DNA of 64,000 nucleotides from Poriferisodalis sp964484385 (GTDB lineage Bacteria > Actinomycetota > Acidimicrobiia > Acidimicrobiales > Poriferisodalaceae): assembly GCA_964484385.1 (NCBI GenBank), contig CAZAFV010000004.1, positions 21,237 through 85,236 on the forward strand. Direction: 5' to 3'. This document shows positions 8,796 to 16,730 of the stretch, in pieces (position 1 is the first letter of the stretch; each line of letters starts with the position of its first letter). The position numbers and the translations under genes were made by a program. The notes beneath the pieces are model-generated. The model ran no database searches. It was given only the letters and a program-made list of their open reading frames with translations, and was not told the DNA's origin.

Positions 8796-9878
8796 TCAGG
8801 CGTACTGCACTTCGATGAAATCCTCGGGTGAGCCGTCACCGGCTTCGGTCTCGGCGGTGATGAGATCGTGCAAGCGCTTCGCCACAGGGCCGACTGTGCC
8901 GTTGCCGATCGGGGCGCCGTCCCACTCCACGACCGGGAAGACGTGGGTGTCGCCGCCGGACATGATGACCTCAGCGCCCGCACGCGCCTCGTCGGCCCGC
9001 AGTGGCCGCTGTTCTACGCCGCGCAGCAGTCCTTCGTCGCTGAGCGGCCCCCTGGCCAGATCCAGCAGGCGCCGCATGGTGGTGCCGTGCAGGATGCCCT
9101 CGAATGGGGGAGTCACGAAGACGCCGTCGTGGCTCACGCTGCACACGTTCAGTACGCAGGCTTCCGCGATGAAGCCGTCGTCGTCCACGATGATCCCGAA
9201 TGTCCCCCCGCCGTCGGCCGCCTCGAGGTGGGTCAGGACGTTCAGCAGGTAGTTGTTCGACTTGATCTGGGCCAGCAGCGGCGGCTTTTGGGGCGTCTCG
9301 CGCACCGTTGCTTCGCGGAAGCCGTCCCGCATCGGGTCGAAGCCTCCATCGCCGAAGCTCATGGGGTCGAGCACGACGCAGTAGAAGCACGGCTCTTCGC
9401 ATTCGGCCGGCATGAACGAGAACCCGCCCGGGCCCGCCGTCAGCCAGTAGCGGACGATGGCGTTGTGGGCACCGGAGGCTGCCGCGGTATCGGCGATCAT
9501 CTGGATGAGCTCGTCGCGCGACCACGGGATCTGGAGGCGGGCGCCCGCAGCACTCGCAAGCAGCCGATCGATGTGGATGCCGAGCCGGTACAGCCGGCCG
9601 TTCACCAGCGAGCAGGTGTCGAACACGCCGTGGCCCCGGTGCACCATGTGATCGTCGAGCGGCACCGTCATCACGGTGGGGTCGGTGACGACGCCTCCCA
9701 GATAGGAGCTGAACATCGCGTAGCAGCCGCGCTTGCCCTGGCGTCGAGCGGCCATGCGCTCGACGGCTTCGGCAGCACTCAGGATCTGCTGGGCCGGGCG
9801 CAGTCTGCCGCCGGGCTCGTCTGGTGCGGCAGCGTCGCCGTTCCCCGAGCCGTTCCCAGAAACCGTCCGCAGCGCCAC
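8796..9878 (-). CDS. Class IV PLP-dependent aminotransferase
   Basis: Fold-type IV aminotransferase (branched-chain, D-amino-acid or aminodeoxychorismate lyase group), about 360 residues. GVFDTCSLVNGRLYRLGIHI contains the N-terminal family pattern. The PLP lysine is in AQIKSNNYLLNVL near residue 210, and the phosphate-binding Gly/Thr loop is in PPFEGILHGTTMRRL. The pattern is closer to D-amino-acid transaminase-like proteins than to IlvE, but substrate cannot be assigned. The GTG start is uncertain: the first 45 residues are low-complexity (SGNGSGNGDAAAPDEPGG), so translation may begin later. Divergent from pgsA. Confidence 0.8.
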   Translation of the reverse strand: MALRTVSGNGSGNGDAAAPDEPGGRLRPAQQILSAAEAVERMAARRQGKRGCYAMFSSYLGGVVTDPTVMTVPLDDHMVHRGHGVFDTCSLVNGRLYRLGIHIDRLLASAAGARLQIPWSRDELIQMIADTAAASGAHNAIVRYWLTAGPGGFSFMPAECEEPCFYCVVLDPMSFGDGGFDPMRDGFREATVRETPQKPPLLAQIKSNNYLLNVLTHLEAADGGGTFGIIVDDDGFIAEACVLNVCSVSHDGVFVTPPFEGILHGTTMRRLLDLARGPLSDEGLLRGVEQRPLRADEARAGAEVIMSGGDTHVFPVVEWDGAPIGNGTVGPVAKRLHDLITAETEAGDGSPEDFIEVQYA

Positions 9879-10008
9879 GTGCCGATACTAGGTGGACCGC
9901 CGTGCCCGGCTCCCGGAGCCGCTGCTGATCCCAGTCGGTCGCGGCAGAGTCGCAGCGTCCATTGAGGGCCACGCCGTTGCGGGTCGGCGCGCGTAACCTC
10001 GCTGGGCA

Positions 10009-10611
10009 ATGGCGGTTCCGGATGGGGAGGACGCGCCCCCGGCGTTCGGGCCGACGGCGCTGGCGACGCCGGCCAACTTGGTGACGGTCGCCCGGATTGC
10101 GGCCTCGCCCGTGTTCATCTGGATGATCGTGCGGACCGACGAGGCCCGCTGGTCCACGTTCGTCGTCGGTTTCGCCATCGCCATGACCGACTACCTCGAC
10201 GGCTGGCTGGCCCGCCGACACGGCACGACGCGCGCAGGCGCGTTCCTGGACCCGCTGGCCGACAAGGTGCTGGTGCTCGGCGGCATGGCGGCGCTCGTGT
10301 GGAACGGCCAATTCCACGCCATCCCGGTGATCGTCATCGCGGCACGGGAGCTGCTGATCAGCGCCTACCGGTCACGCGCCGGCCGCCGAGGCATCACGGT
10401 GCCGGCGACCAAGCTCGCCAAGTGGAAGACGTTCGTCCAGCTCTGGGCCATCGGCTTCGCCGTCATGCCGCCGCTGGCCACGAACGCCCACTGGGTCGCC
10501 ACGCTCACGCTGTGGCTGGCGGTGGCGCTTACTGCATGGACCGGCTGGTCGTACCTGCGGTCGGCTCGTGGCGTGGCGGCCGCGCAGCTCGGCGACGACA
10601 CTTCCGGCTGA
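10009..10611 (+). CDS. pgsA: CDP-diacylglycerol-glycerol-3-phosphate 3-phosphatidyltransferase
   Basis: Membrane enzyme making phosphatidylglycerophosphate, the committed step to phosphatidylglycerol and cardiolipin. 200 residues with several hydrophobic helices. The CDP-alcohol phosphotransferase motif is clear: DYLDGWLARR followed by GAFLDPLADK. The spacer between AR and the following G is 7 residues, one fewer than the usual 8. The N-terminal segment TPANLVTVARI fits the family. Followed immediately by cinA, the usual actinobacterial arrangement (pgsA-cinA-recA). The start ATG at 10009 has no strong ribosome binding site. Confidence 0.92.
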   Translation: MAVPDGEDAPPAFGPTALATPANLVTVARIAASPVFIWMIVRTDEARWSTFVVGFAIAMTDYLDGWLARRHGTTRAGAFLDPLADKVLVLGGMAALVWNGQFHAIPVIVIAARELLISAYRSRAGRRGITVPATKLAKWKTFVQLWAIGFAVMPPLATNAHWVATLTLWLAVALTAWTGWSYLRSARGVAAAQLGDDTSG

Positions 10612-10645
10612 ACCGCGCCAGCCTCTGCCCCTAGGGTCACGGCTT

Positions 10646-12112
10646 GTGAAGACAGAGATCGTCGCAGTGGGCACCGAATTATTGCTGGGCCAGATCGTCG
10701 ACACGAACTCCTCGTGGATGGGCGAGCAGCTCGCCCTGGCCGGCATCGACAGCCACTATCAGACGAAGGTGGGGGACAATTGGGATCGCATCGAGGATGC
10801 GTTCCGGCTGGCGCTCGACCGCAGCGATGCCGTGATCGTGTGCGGTGGCTTGGGACCCACCCAAGACGACATCACCCGTGAGGTGCTGGCGTCGGTGATG
10901 GGGGTCGAGCTGGTGCTCGACGAGCGCATCGCGGAGCGGATCCGGGCCATGTTCGCAAGCCGCAGCCGCCCGATGCCCGAGAACAACCTGCGCCAGGCCA
11001 TGGTTCCCGTCGGCGCGTCGCCGATCCCGCAGCTGCCCGGCACCGCGCCCGGCCTGGTGGCGCCCATTCGCTGGGTGCAGGGCACCGGGGCCGTCGCTCC
11101 CGGCGCTGAGCCGCCGGACGGGGCGGAGGTACTCGACCGCGTGGTGTACGTGGTGCCCGGTGTGCCGTATGAGATGCGCGAGATGATGAACGGCACCGTG
11201 CTGGGCGACCTGCAGCGGCGCGCTGGCGTCAGCGCGACCATCGAGAGCCGGGTGCTGCGCACGTGGGGCCAGAGCGAATCGGGGCTGGCCGAGATGCTGG
11301 CCGGCCGCATTGACGAGCTTGACGAGGCTGGCAACCCGACGCTGGCGTTCCTGGCCAGCGGCATCGAGGGCATCAAGGTGCGGATCACCGCTAAGGGTGC
11401 GGACTCGGCCGAAGCGTGGCGCCTGATTGAGGCCGAGCAGGCAGTGCTCGAGCCGCTGCTGGGCGACCTGGTCTTCGCATACGACGACGACAACATGGAA
11501 ACGGCCGTGCTCGCCGAGCTGGACCGGCTCGGTTTGACGCTCGGTGTCGCCGAGACGATCACCGGCGGCCGCATGGCGAACCGTCTGTCGTCGGCAGAGG
11601 CTGCGATGCGTGCCGGCCGGGCGCCGGGCGGGGCCAGGCTGGGCGATCCCGGGCTCGCATCCGCGGCCGACACCAGCCAATCTGACGGCGGGACCGGCCC
11701 GCGCACTTTCGCGGGCGGCATCGTGGCCCGCTCAGAGCACCTGACGGAGTACCTGCTGCATGCCGGCTCGTCGACGGTGTCGCCGATGGGCGACGATCTC
11801 GTGCCGCCGCTCGCGTCGGCCGCTGGCGCCGAGGCGCTCGCCCGAGCGGCCCGCCTGCGCACCGGTGCCAGCGTGGGCCTCGCTGTCACGGCGATCGAAG
11901 ACCGCAGCGCAGCCACGCCTGAGCATCCCTTCGGCACGGCGTTCCTGGCTGTGTCGATCTCGGCGCAGCCTGCGCGCGGCGACATTCCCGCAGTCGCTCA
12001 CCGCGACAAGACCGACGAGATCCGCCTGCCCGGCGACCGCGAGCGGCTCGCCGACTACAGCGCCATCTCGGCGCTCAACCTGCTGCGCCTCACACTCACC
12101 GGCCGCCGCTAG
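10646..12112 (+). CDS. cinA: CinA-like protein with eroded C-terminal deamidase motifs
   Basis: Competence/damage-inducible CinA family protein, 488 residues from GTG at 10646. The N-terminal MoCF/CinA domain is typical: EIVAVGTELLLGQIVDTN, GGLGPTQDDITRE and VPGVPYEMREMM. This domain is linked to pyridine-nucleotide pyrophosphatase activity in characterised homologues. The C-terminal domain, normally an NMN deamidase (PncC), is altered: the family AESCTGG reads AETITGG, a Gly/Ala-rich stretch of about 30 residues follows it, and the GIAGPGG loop reads AIEDRSAAT. FAGGIVARSEHL is retained. The N-terminal activity is therefore likely and the deamidase activity doubtful. The frame is open upstream, but those codons overlap pgsA. 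Confidence 0.9.
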   Translation: MKTEIVAVGTELLLGQIVDTNSSWMGEQLALAGIDSHYQTKVGDNWDRIEDAFRLALDRSDAVIVCGGLGPTQDDITREVLASVMGVELVLDERIAERIRAMFASRSRPMPENNLRQAMVPVGASPIPQLPGTAPGLVAPIRWVQGTGAVAPGAEPPDGAEVLDRVVYVVPGVPYEMREMMNGTVLGDLQRRAGVSATIESRVLRTWGQSESGLAEMLAGRIDELDEAGNPTLAFLASGIEGIKVRITAKGADSAEAWRLIEAEQAVLEPLLGDLVFAYDDDNMETAVLAELDRLGLTLGVAETITGGRMANRLSSAEAAMRAGRAPGGARLGDPGLASAADTSQSDGGTGPRTFAGGIVARSEHLTEYLLHAGSSTVSPMGDDLVPPLASAAGAEALARAARLRTGASVGLAVTAIEDRSAATPEHPFGTAFLAVSISAQPARGDIPAVAHRDKTDEIRLPGDRERLADYSAISALNLLRLTLTGRR

Positions 12113-12195
12113 AGGCTGAGCCCCGGGCCCGAGCGGCCCGCGAGCGCAGCGAGCTAGAGCGGGAAGCTCAGGGCGAAGCCGTGGCCCGCGCAGCC
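12111..12195 (+). repeat. Dispersed repeat, intergenic copy A
   Basis: Starts at the cinA stop codon and fills most of the cinA to LLM-oxidoreductase gap. It contains three blocks also found inside the ABC exporter gene at 53711-53778 (opposite strand): AGAGGCTGAGCC, an approximately 36-base block starting GCCCGAGCGGCCCG, and GGCGAAGCCGTGGCCCG. The block order differs between the copies. CGGGCC-CGAGC-GGCCCG can form a 6-bp hairpin here, so it may also serve as a terminator for cinA. Confidence 0.6.
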
Positions 12196-12252
12196 CACGG
12201 ACGGCCACTCCCACATCCCGCGAATGCGAACTCTGGATGGCAGGCTGTCCCG

Positions 12253-13155
12253 ATGCGTTTCGGATTCTGGACGAAGAACGACCAACAGACCTCGGCGGTC
12301 ATCGAGTGCTGCCAGCACGCGGAGGCCACGGGCTGGGATGGGCTGTGGTTCGCCGACCACTTCATGCCCAACGAGGAGAACGTGGACCAGCCGGTGCACG
12401 AGGCGTGGTCGGTGCTGGCGGCGCTTGCAGTGGCCGGGCCCCGGGTGCGTCTCGGCCCGCTCGTGGCCGGCAACACCTACCGCAACCCGGCGCTCACGGC
12501 CAAGATCGCCACGACGATCGACCACCTGTCGGGCGGTCGGGTGGTGCTCGGCATCGGCGCCGGGTGGCAGGAGAACGAGCACGAGGCGTACGGGTTCGAG
12601 TTCGGCACGCTGCGCAGCCGCATGGATCGCTTCGACGAGGCCGTCGAGATCATCAGCTCGCTGCTCGGGAACACACGCACGAGCTTCGACGGCGAGCACT
12701 ACACGCTGGCCGGGGCACCGCTCGACCCCAAGCCGGTGCAGTCGCCAGTTCCGCTGTTGATCGGCGGCGGCGGTCGGAAGCGCACGCTGCGGACCACTGC
12801 CCGCTGGGCCACCGAATGGAACTACTGGGGCATGCCCGACGACATCGCCGAGCTGTGCAGCGTGCTCGACGGGCACTGCGAGGCGATCGGCCGCGACCCT
12901 GGCGAGATCAGCCGGTCGGCGTGCGCGCTGCTGTTCATCCACGAGGACTCGGCCAAGCTGGACCGCTTCCGCGCCATGGACCTCGGCCGGGCCACGATCG
13001 TGGGCACGCCCGATGAGGTCAGCGAGGTCGTCGAGCGGTACCGGCAGGTCGGGGTCGACGAGTTGATCATCCCCGACTTCACCTTCGGCCCCATGGAAGC
13101 CAAGAAGCACTCCATGGACCTGTTCATCAACGAGGTAGCACCCAACTTCCGCTGA
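12253..13155 (+). CDS. LLM class F420-dependent oxidoreductase (1)
   Basis: Luciferase-like monooxygenase-family flavin/F420 oxidoreductase, 300 residues from ATG at 12253 (MRFGFWTKNDQ). Family features: WDGLWFADHFMP, RVRLGPLVAGNTYRNPAL, and TTIDHLSGGRVVLGIGAGWQ, followed by DEAVEIISSLL and VPLLIGGGGRKRTLR. The open frame continues upstream through the repeat region, but nothing there looks coding. In actinobacteria such enzymes usually transfer hydride to or from F420; an F420:NADPH reductase is encoded at 60113. Paired with a second LLM gene 49 bases downstream. Substrate unknown. Confidence 0.9.
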   Translation: MRFGFWTKNDQQTSAVIECCQHAEATGWDGLWFADHFMPNEENVDQPVHEAWSVLAALAVAGPRVRLGPLVAGNTYRNPALTAKIATTIDHLSGGRVVLGIGAGWQENEHEAYGFEFGTLRSRMDRFDEAVEIISSLLGNTRTSFDGEHYTLAGAPLDPKPVQSPVPLLIGGGGRKRTLRTTARWATEWNYWGMPDDIAELCSVLDGHCEAIGRDPGEISRSACALLFIHEDSAKLDRFRAMDLGRATIVGTPDEVSEVVERYRQVGVDELIIPDFTFGPMEAKKHSMDLFINEVAPNFR

Positions 13156-13204
13156 CGGCAGCGCAACACCACACCACACGACACTCCGACGACGGGAGAA
13201 CGAG

Positions 13205-14056
13205 ATGAAGATCGGTCTGTTTCAGATCAACATGGGGGCGCTGGGCGATGCAGCCGGCGCTGAGGGCGCCGGCCGCATTGCCGTGGCCGCCGAGCAAGCC
13301 GGCTTCGAGTCGGTGTGGACGGGGGAGCACGTGGTGCTGCCCGACCCGCAGGCGCCGCCGTCGCCGCTGCCACCGCTGCATCCGATGCTCGACCCTGCCG
13401 TTGCCCTCGCGTACGTCGCAGCGCTCACCAGCGAGATCAAGCTGGGCACCGGCATCATCATCGTTCCCCAGCGCAACCCGCTGGTGCTGGCCAAAGAACT
13501 CGCCAGCGTGGATGTGCTGTCGGGCGGCCGTCTGCTGTTCGGCGTCGGCGTCGGCTACCTCGGCCCGGAGTTCGAGGCGCTGGGCATCCCGATGGAAGAT
13601 CGTGCCCGCCGCACCGAGGAATACATCGAGGCCATGCGCGCCATCTGGTCGATGGACGCGCCCGCGTACGAGGGCGAGTTCGTCAGTTTCTCCGATGTGC
13701 AGGCTCGACCGAGGCCGGTCCAGCAGCCGGGCCCGCCAGTGGTGATGGGCGGCCACACCGCGCCCGCCTACCGCCGATCGGTCACGATGAGCGAGGGCTG
13801 GTACGGGTTCGCGCTCGACTACGACGCCACGCAGCGCTGCATCGACGGTCTGTCGGAGGCAGGCGCCCGCTACGGCCGGCCCGCCGAACTCGGCAGGCTG
13901 GAGATCACCGTGACGCCGCGGGTGCGGCCGACACCGGAGATGGTCGAGCGTTTCGCCGAGATGGGCGTGGACCGCCTGGTGCTGCTGCCGAACGGCCAAA
14001 CCGTCGACGAAGTAGCTGCGTTCGTCGACCACATCGGCTCGACGATTCTGAACTGA
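13205..14056 (+). CDS. LLM class F420-dependent oxidoreductase (2)
   Basis: Second luciferase-like oxidoreductase, 283 residues. MKIGLFQINMGALGDA at the start, SVWTGEHVVLPD, IKLGTGIIIVPQRNPLVLAKE and DVLSGGRLLFGVGVGYLGPE are typical of the TIGR03619-type F420-dependent group. A purine-rich GGGAGAACGAG before the ATG at 13205 is a reasonable ribosome binding site. Only distantly similar to its upstream neighbour, so the pair probably handles different steps or substrates of one catabolic route. It ends 30 bases from the convergent CoA-transferase gene. Confidence 0.9.
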   Translation: MKIGLFQINMGALGDAAGAEGAGRIAVAAEQAGFESVWTGEHVVLPDPQAPPSPLPPLHPMLDPAVALAYVAALTSEIKLGTGIIIVPQRNPLVLAKELASVDVLSGGRLLFGVGVGYLGPEFEALGIPMEDRARRTEEYIEAMRAIWSMDAPAYEGEFVSFSDVQARPRPVQQPGPPVVMGGHTAPAYRRSVTMSEGWYGFALDYDATQRCIDGLSEAGARYGRPAELGRLEITVTPRVRPTPEMVERFAEMGVDRLVLLPNGQTVDEVAAFVDHIGSTILN

Positions 14057-14086
14057 GTCCGGCCGGGGCCGGGCGTGACCGCCGGA

Positions 14087-15331
14087 TTACCGGCGCCCCG
14101 CAGCATTCGGCCGGCGGATGGCCTCGCCGGCAGACACGATGCCTTGGTCTTCGAGCGCATCGATCGCTCTGTCGTCGAGGCCGGCGAGCTCGCGCAGCAC
14201 CTCGCGATTGTGCTGACCCCGGTCACCGGCAACGGCTCCCGGCGCCACGCCGGCATCGGCCGCCCGGAAGCGCCACGGCGACTGCGGCACGGTCATCGGT
14301 GCGGCGGCTTCGCCCCCCACGATGTCGACAAAGGCGCCGCGCTCAGCAGCCCAGTCGGTTTCGGCGAGTTCAGCCACGGTGCGCACTTCTGCTGCCATCA
14401 CCGACTTCACGCCGATCGCTGTTTCGACCGCCTCGGCGCTGTCGAACTGGCTCACCCATTCGCCGAAGATGGCTTCGATCTCGTCGCGATGCAGGACGCG
14501 ATCCTCAATGCGGGCGAAACGCGCGTCGTCGCGCAGATCTGGCCGGTTCATCGCTGACGCGATCACCTTGAAACCGAAGTTGGCGGTGAGATCGAGTGTC
14601 ACGGTGACGTGCCGGCCGTTTGACAGCGCGTACACCGCTGCCCAGTTCTGCCCGCCTTTGAAACCGATCAGCGGGTCCTCGCCGGTCAGGTCGGTCGCGG
14701 CCTGGTCGTTGCACATCAGCGTGCTCTCGGCCATGGACACCTCGACGGTCTGGCCGCGCCCGGTCCGCACGCGCATGTGGAGCGCCGCCAGAACGGCGCC
14801 CAGAGCATGCAGCCCGGTGTAGGTGTCGGCGTGGGACATCGGGTCGTTGCGGTAGGCGTCCCCTCCCCGCCGCCGGGAGACCATCTCGGTCACGCCGGCC
14901 TCGGCGTGCAGCACCGACGCGAACGCTCCCCGGCCGCTGCGGCTGTTGCCGTGCCCCCAACCCGAGACAGACGCCACGATGATTCCGGGGTTGATCTCGC
15001 TGAGCACGTCGTAGCCCAGCCCCAGCTTGTCGAGCACTCCCGGCCGGTAATTCTCCAGCACGATGTCGGCCTTGGGGACCATCGACAGCAGCACGTCGCG
15101 GCCGGCGGGCTGGGTCAGGTCGAGCGAAATGCACTCCTTGCCCACGTTGAACTGGGCGAAGTAGGGCGAGAACCCGTCGACGTTGGGAACGATGAACCTG
15201 GTGAGGTCGGCATCGGGAGGCTCGATCTTCACGACGCGAGCGCCCAGATCGGCCAACAGGCGGCCGGTGATCGGCCCCGCCACCGCGCGGGTCAGATCCA
15301 GCACAAGCACGTCTTCGAGCGGGCGTTCCAC
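14087..15331 (-). CDS. CaiB/BaiF (class III) CoA-transferase (1)
   Basis: Family III CoA-transferase, 414 residues from GTG at 15331 (VERPLEDVLVLDLTRAVAGP). Characteristic segments: LADLGARVVKIEPPDAD, then FNVGKECISLDLTQPAGRD, ADIVLENYRPGVLDKLGLGY, and GRGQTVEVSMAESTLMCND. The catalytic Asp expected in the region equivalent to HADTYTGLHALGA is present. Transfers CoA between carboxylic acids by a ternary-complex mechanism. Together with the neighbouring MFS carrier and enoyl-CoA hydratase it suggests uptake and CoA activation of an organic acid. The frame is open far upstream only because an N-run interrupts the next gene. Confidence 0.9.
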   Translation of the reverse strand: MERPLEDVLVLDLTRAVAGPITGRLLADLGARVVKIEPPDADLTRFIVPNVDGFSPYFAQFNVGKECISLDLTQPAGRDVLLSMVPKADIVLENYRPGVLDKLGLGYDVLSEINPGIIVASVSGWGHGNSRSGRGAFASVLHAEAGVTEMVSRRRGGDAYRNDPMSHADTYTGLHALGAVLAALHMRVRTGRGQTVEVSMAESTLMCNDQAATDLTGEDPLIGFKGGQNWAAVYALSNGRHVTVTLDLTANFGFKVIASAMNRPDLRDDARFARIEDRVLHRDEIEAIFGEWVSQFDSAEAVETAIGVKSVMAAEVRTVAELAETDWAAERGAFVDIVGGEAAAPMTVPQSPWRFRAADAGVAPGAVAGDRGQHNREVLRELAGLDDRAIDALEDQGIVSAGEAIRRPNAAGRR

Positions 15332-15372
15332 GGCGCACGACGATAGAGCCGCGCGGCGCCCGCTGCCCGCGA

Positions 15373-15620
15373 TCAGCGGCCGATGCCGCTGCTCGCCGGC
15401 ACCGGCATCCAGACGCTGGGCGGCGACAGCTGCGAGGGCAGTCGGCGCGCCGGTGCAGCGTCGGGCGGCTCGAGCGGCACCGGATCGCGGGTCAGTCTTG
15501 AGATGACCAGCGTTCCTGCCAAGGCGAACACGGCCACGACCGCGATGGGCACGAGCGTCCCGCCGGTCTGCTCGTGCATGGTGAGCATCAGGATCGGGCC
15601 CACCATGCTGCCGATGCCGT
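15373..15620 (-). CDS. MFS transporter, C-terminal part (separated from its N-terminal part by an assembly gap)
   Basis: Open frame from the edge of the N-run to a stop at 15373. It reads GIGSMVGPILMLTMHEQ, then LVPIAVVAVFALAGTLVIS, a final transmembrane helix and a Pro/Arg-rich tail. This is what the last 80 residues of the transporter at 15646-16719 should look like: both sides of the gap share the bases for YGIG. Joining them gives about 435 residues, a normal MFS length. The start of this piece lies in the other contig. Confidence 0.65.
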
Positions 15621-15630
15621 NNNNNNNNNN
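15621..15630. other. Assembly gap (10 N) inside an MFS transporter gene
   Basis: Ten N between two contigs. The right flank (15631-15661) matches 15358-15388, at the 3' end of the same gene, in 29 of 31 bases, so the right contig begins with a variant copy of the gene's 3' end rather than with the next missing base. Confidence 0.9.
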
Positions 15631-15645
15631 GCCCGCTGCCCGCGT

Positions 15646-16719
15646 TCAGCCGCCGATGCCGTAGCAGAAGAACAGGCGGCCCAGGACCGACCCGATGCCT
15701 GCTACGCCGAACAGGTGCGGCGTGACATCGCCCTGCAGCGCGACGAAGCCGCCGTAGCCCACGCCCAGCAACACGGCGAACACCACGATCTGCCAGTAGC
15801 GGTCGGAAGCGAAGAACCAGATCACGTACGCGACCGGCAGCATCCCGAACGAGATCGTCAGCAAGCGCACCGACCCGAGGGCTCGGGCGAAACTGGTCAG
15901 CAGCAGGCGCCCGACGATGCTCGCGCCGCCGACAACCGAGAGCAGCAACGCCGCCGCGCTGGCGCTGATGCCGGCCGAGCGGGCGAAGGGGATGATGGCA
16001 GCGAGCGAGCCGATCACCGGCACCGCGAACAGCGCAGAGCCGATCGTCAGCAGCCAGAACGCCTTCGTCCGGCACACGAGGCGAACGTGCTCGCGCGGAT
16101 GAGCGGTCGCGACGATCGGCGTACGCCGCACCAGCACGAAGCACACGACGAAGGTGATCGCTGCGATGACGGCCAGCCACCGGAAGGCCTCGCGCCAGCC
16201 CAGGTTCTCGATCATGCGCTCGGCCAGCGGTACTAAGAACATGGTGCCCAGGCCGGGTCCGGTCGCGACCAGCCCTTGAGACACTGCCCGGTTCCGCAGG
16301 AACCATGACGCTGCGGTCGCGAACAGCGGCGAGACGAACAGGCCGGCCCCGAACCCGCAGCCGATGCCGTACACCACGTAGCCGTGCGAGATCTGCGACA
16401 CCGACGAGGTCAGGACCAAGCCGGCCACGAACATCGCGCCGCCCACCGCCAGCAGCGGCCGCGGCCCCAGCCGATGCAGCAGCGGGCCCGAGATGATCCC
16501 GGTGCTGAAGAACAGCAGCGTGGCGATCCCGATCATGACCGAGGTGCCGCCCTGGCCGGTCCCGAATTCGGCCGACATCGACTCGATGAACGCACCGAAG
16601 GTGTAGATGGTGCCGAAGGCCACGCCGCATGACAGGCCGGCGCCGACCGCCACCAGCCAGGCGCGCCACGAGTCGATCAGCTCAGGCTGGCTCGCGAGCG
16701 GGGGAGCGGCACTTGCCAC
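15646..16719 (-). CDS. MFS transporter (MCT/oxalate-formate antiporter-like), N-terminal and central part
   Basis: Polytopic inner-membrane carrier, 357 codons from GTG at 16719 to a stop at 15646. Hydrophobic helices alternate through the whole length; GWREAFRWLAVIAAITF and the loop SAEFGTGQGGTSVMIGIATL resemble the monocarboxylate/oxalate-formate antiporter branch of MFS. As written, it ends with FFCYGIGG and a stop just before the gap, about 80 residues short of a full carrier; the missing helices are read at 15373-15620. I consider the short version a contig-end variant. It sits between the CoA-transferase and the enoyl-CoA hydratase and probably imports the acid they use. Confidence 0.8.
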   Translation of the reverse strand: MASAAPPLASQPELIDSWRAWLVAVGAGLSCGVAFGTIYTFGAFIESMSAEFGTGQGGTSVMIGIATLLFFSTGIISGPLLHRLGPRPLLAVGGAMFVAGLVLTSSVSQISHGYVVYGIGCGFGAGLFVSPLFATAASWFLRNRAVSQGLVATGPGLGTMFLVPLAERMIENLGWREAFRWLAVIAAITFVVCFVLVRRTPIVATAHPREHVRLVCRTKAFWLLTIGSALFAVPVIGSLAAIIPFARSAGISASAAALLLSVVGGASIVGRLLLTSFARALGSVRLLTISFGMLPVAYVIWFFASDRYWQIVVFAVLLGVGYGGFVALQGDVTPHLFGVAGIGSVLGRLFFCYGIGG

Positions 16720-16730
16720 AGGGATGGAAT

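Noticed and set aside
14087..16669. A single very long minus-strand reading frame of 860 codons
   Set aside because: It exists only because the 10 N at 15621-15630 read as open codons and join the CoA-transferase frame to an out-of-frame reading of the MFS gene. The N-terminal third is Arg-rich shadow sequence.
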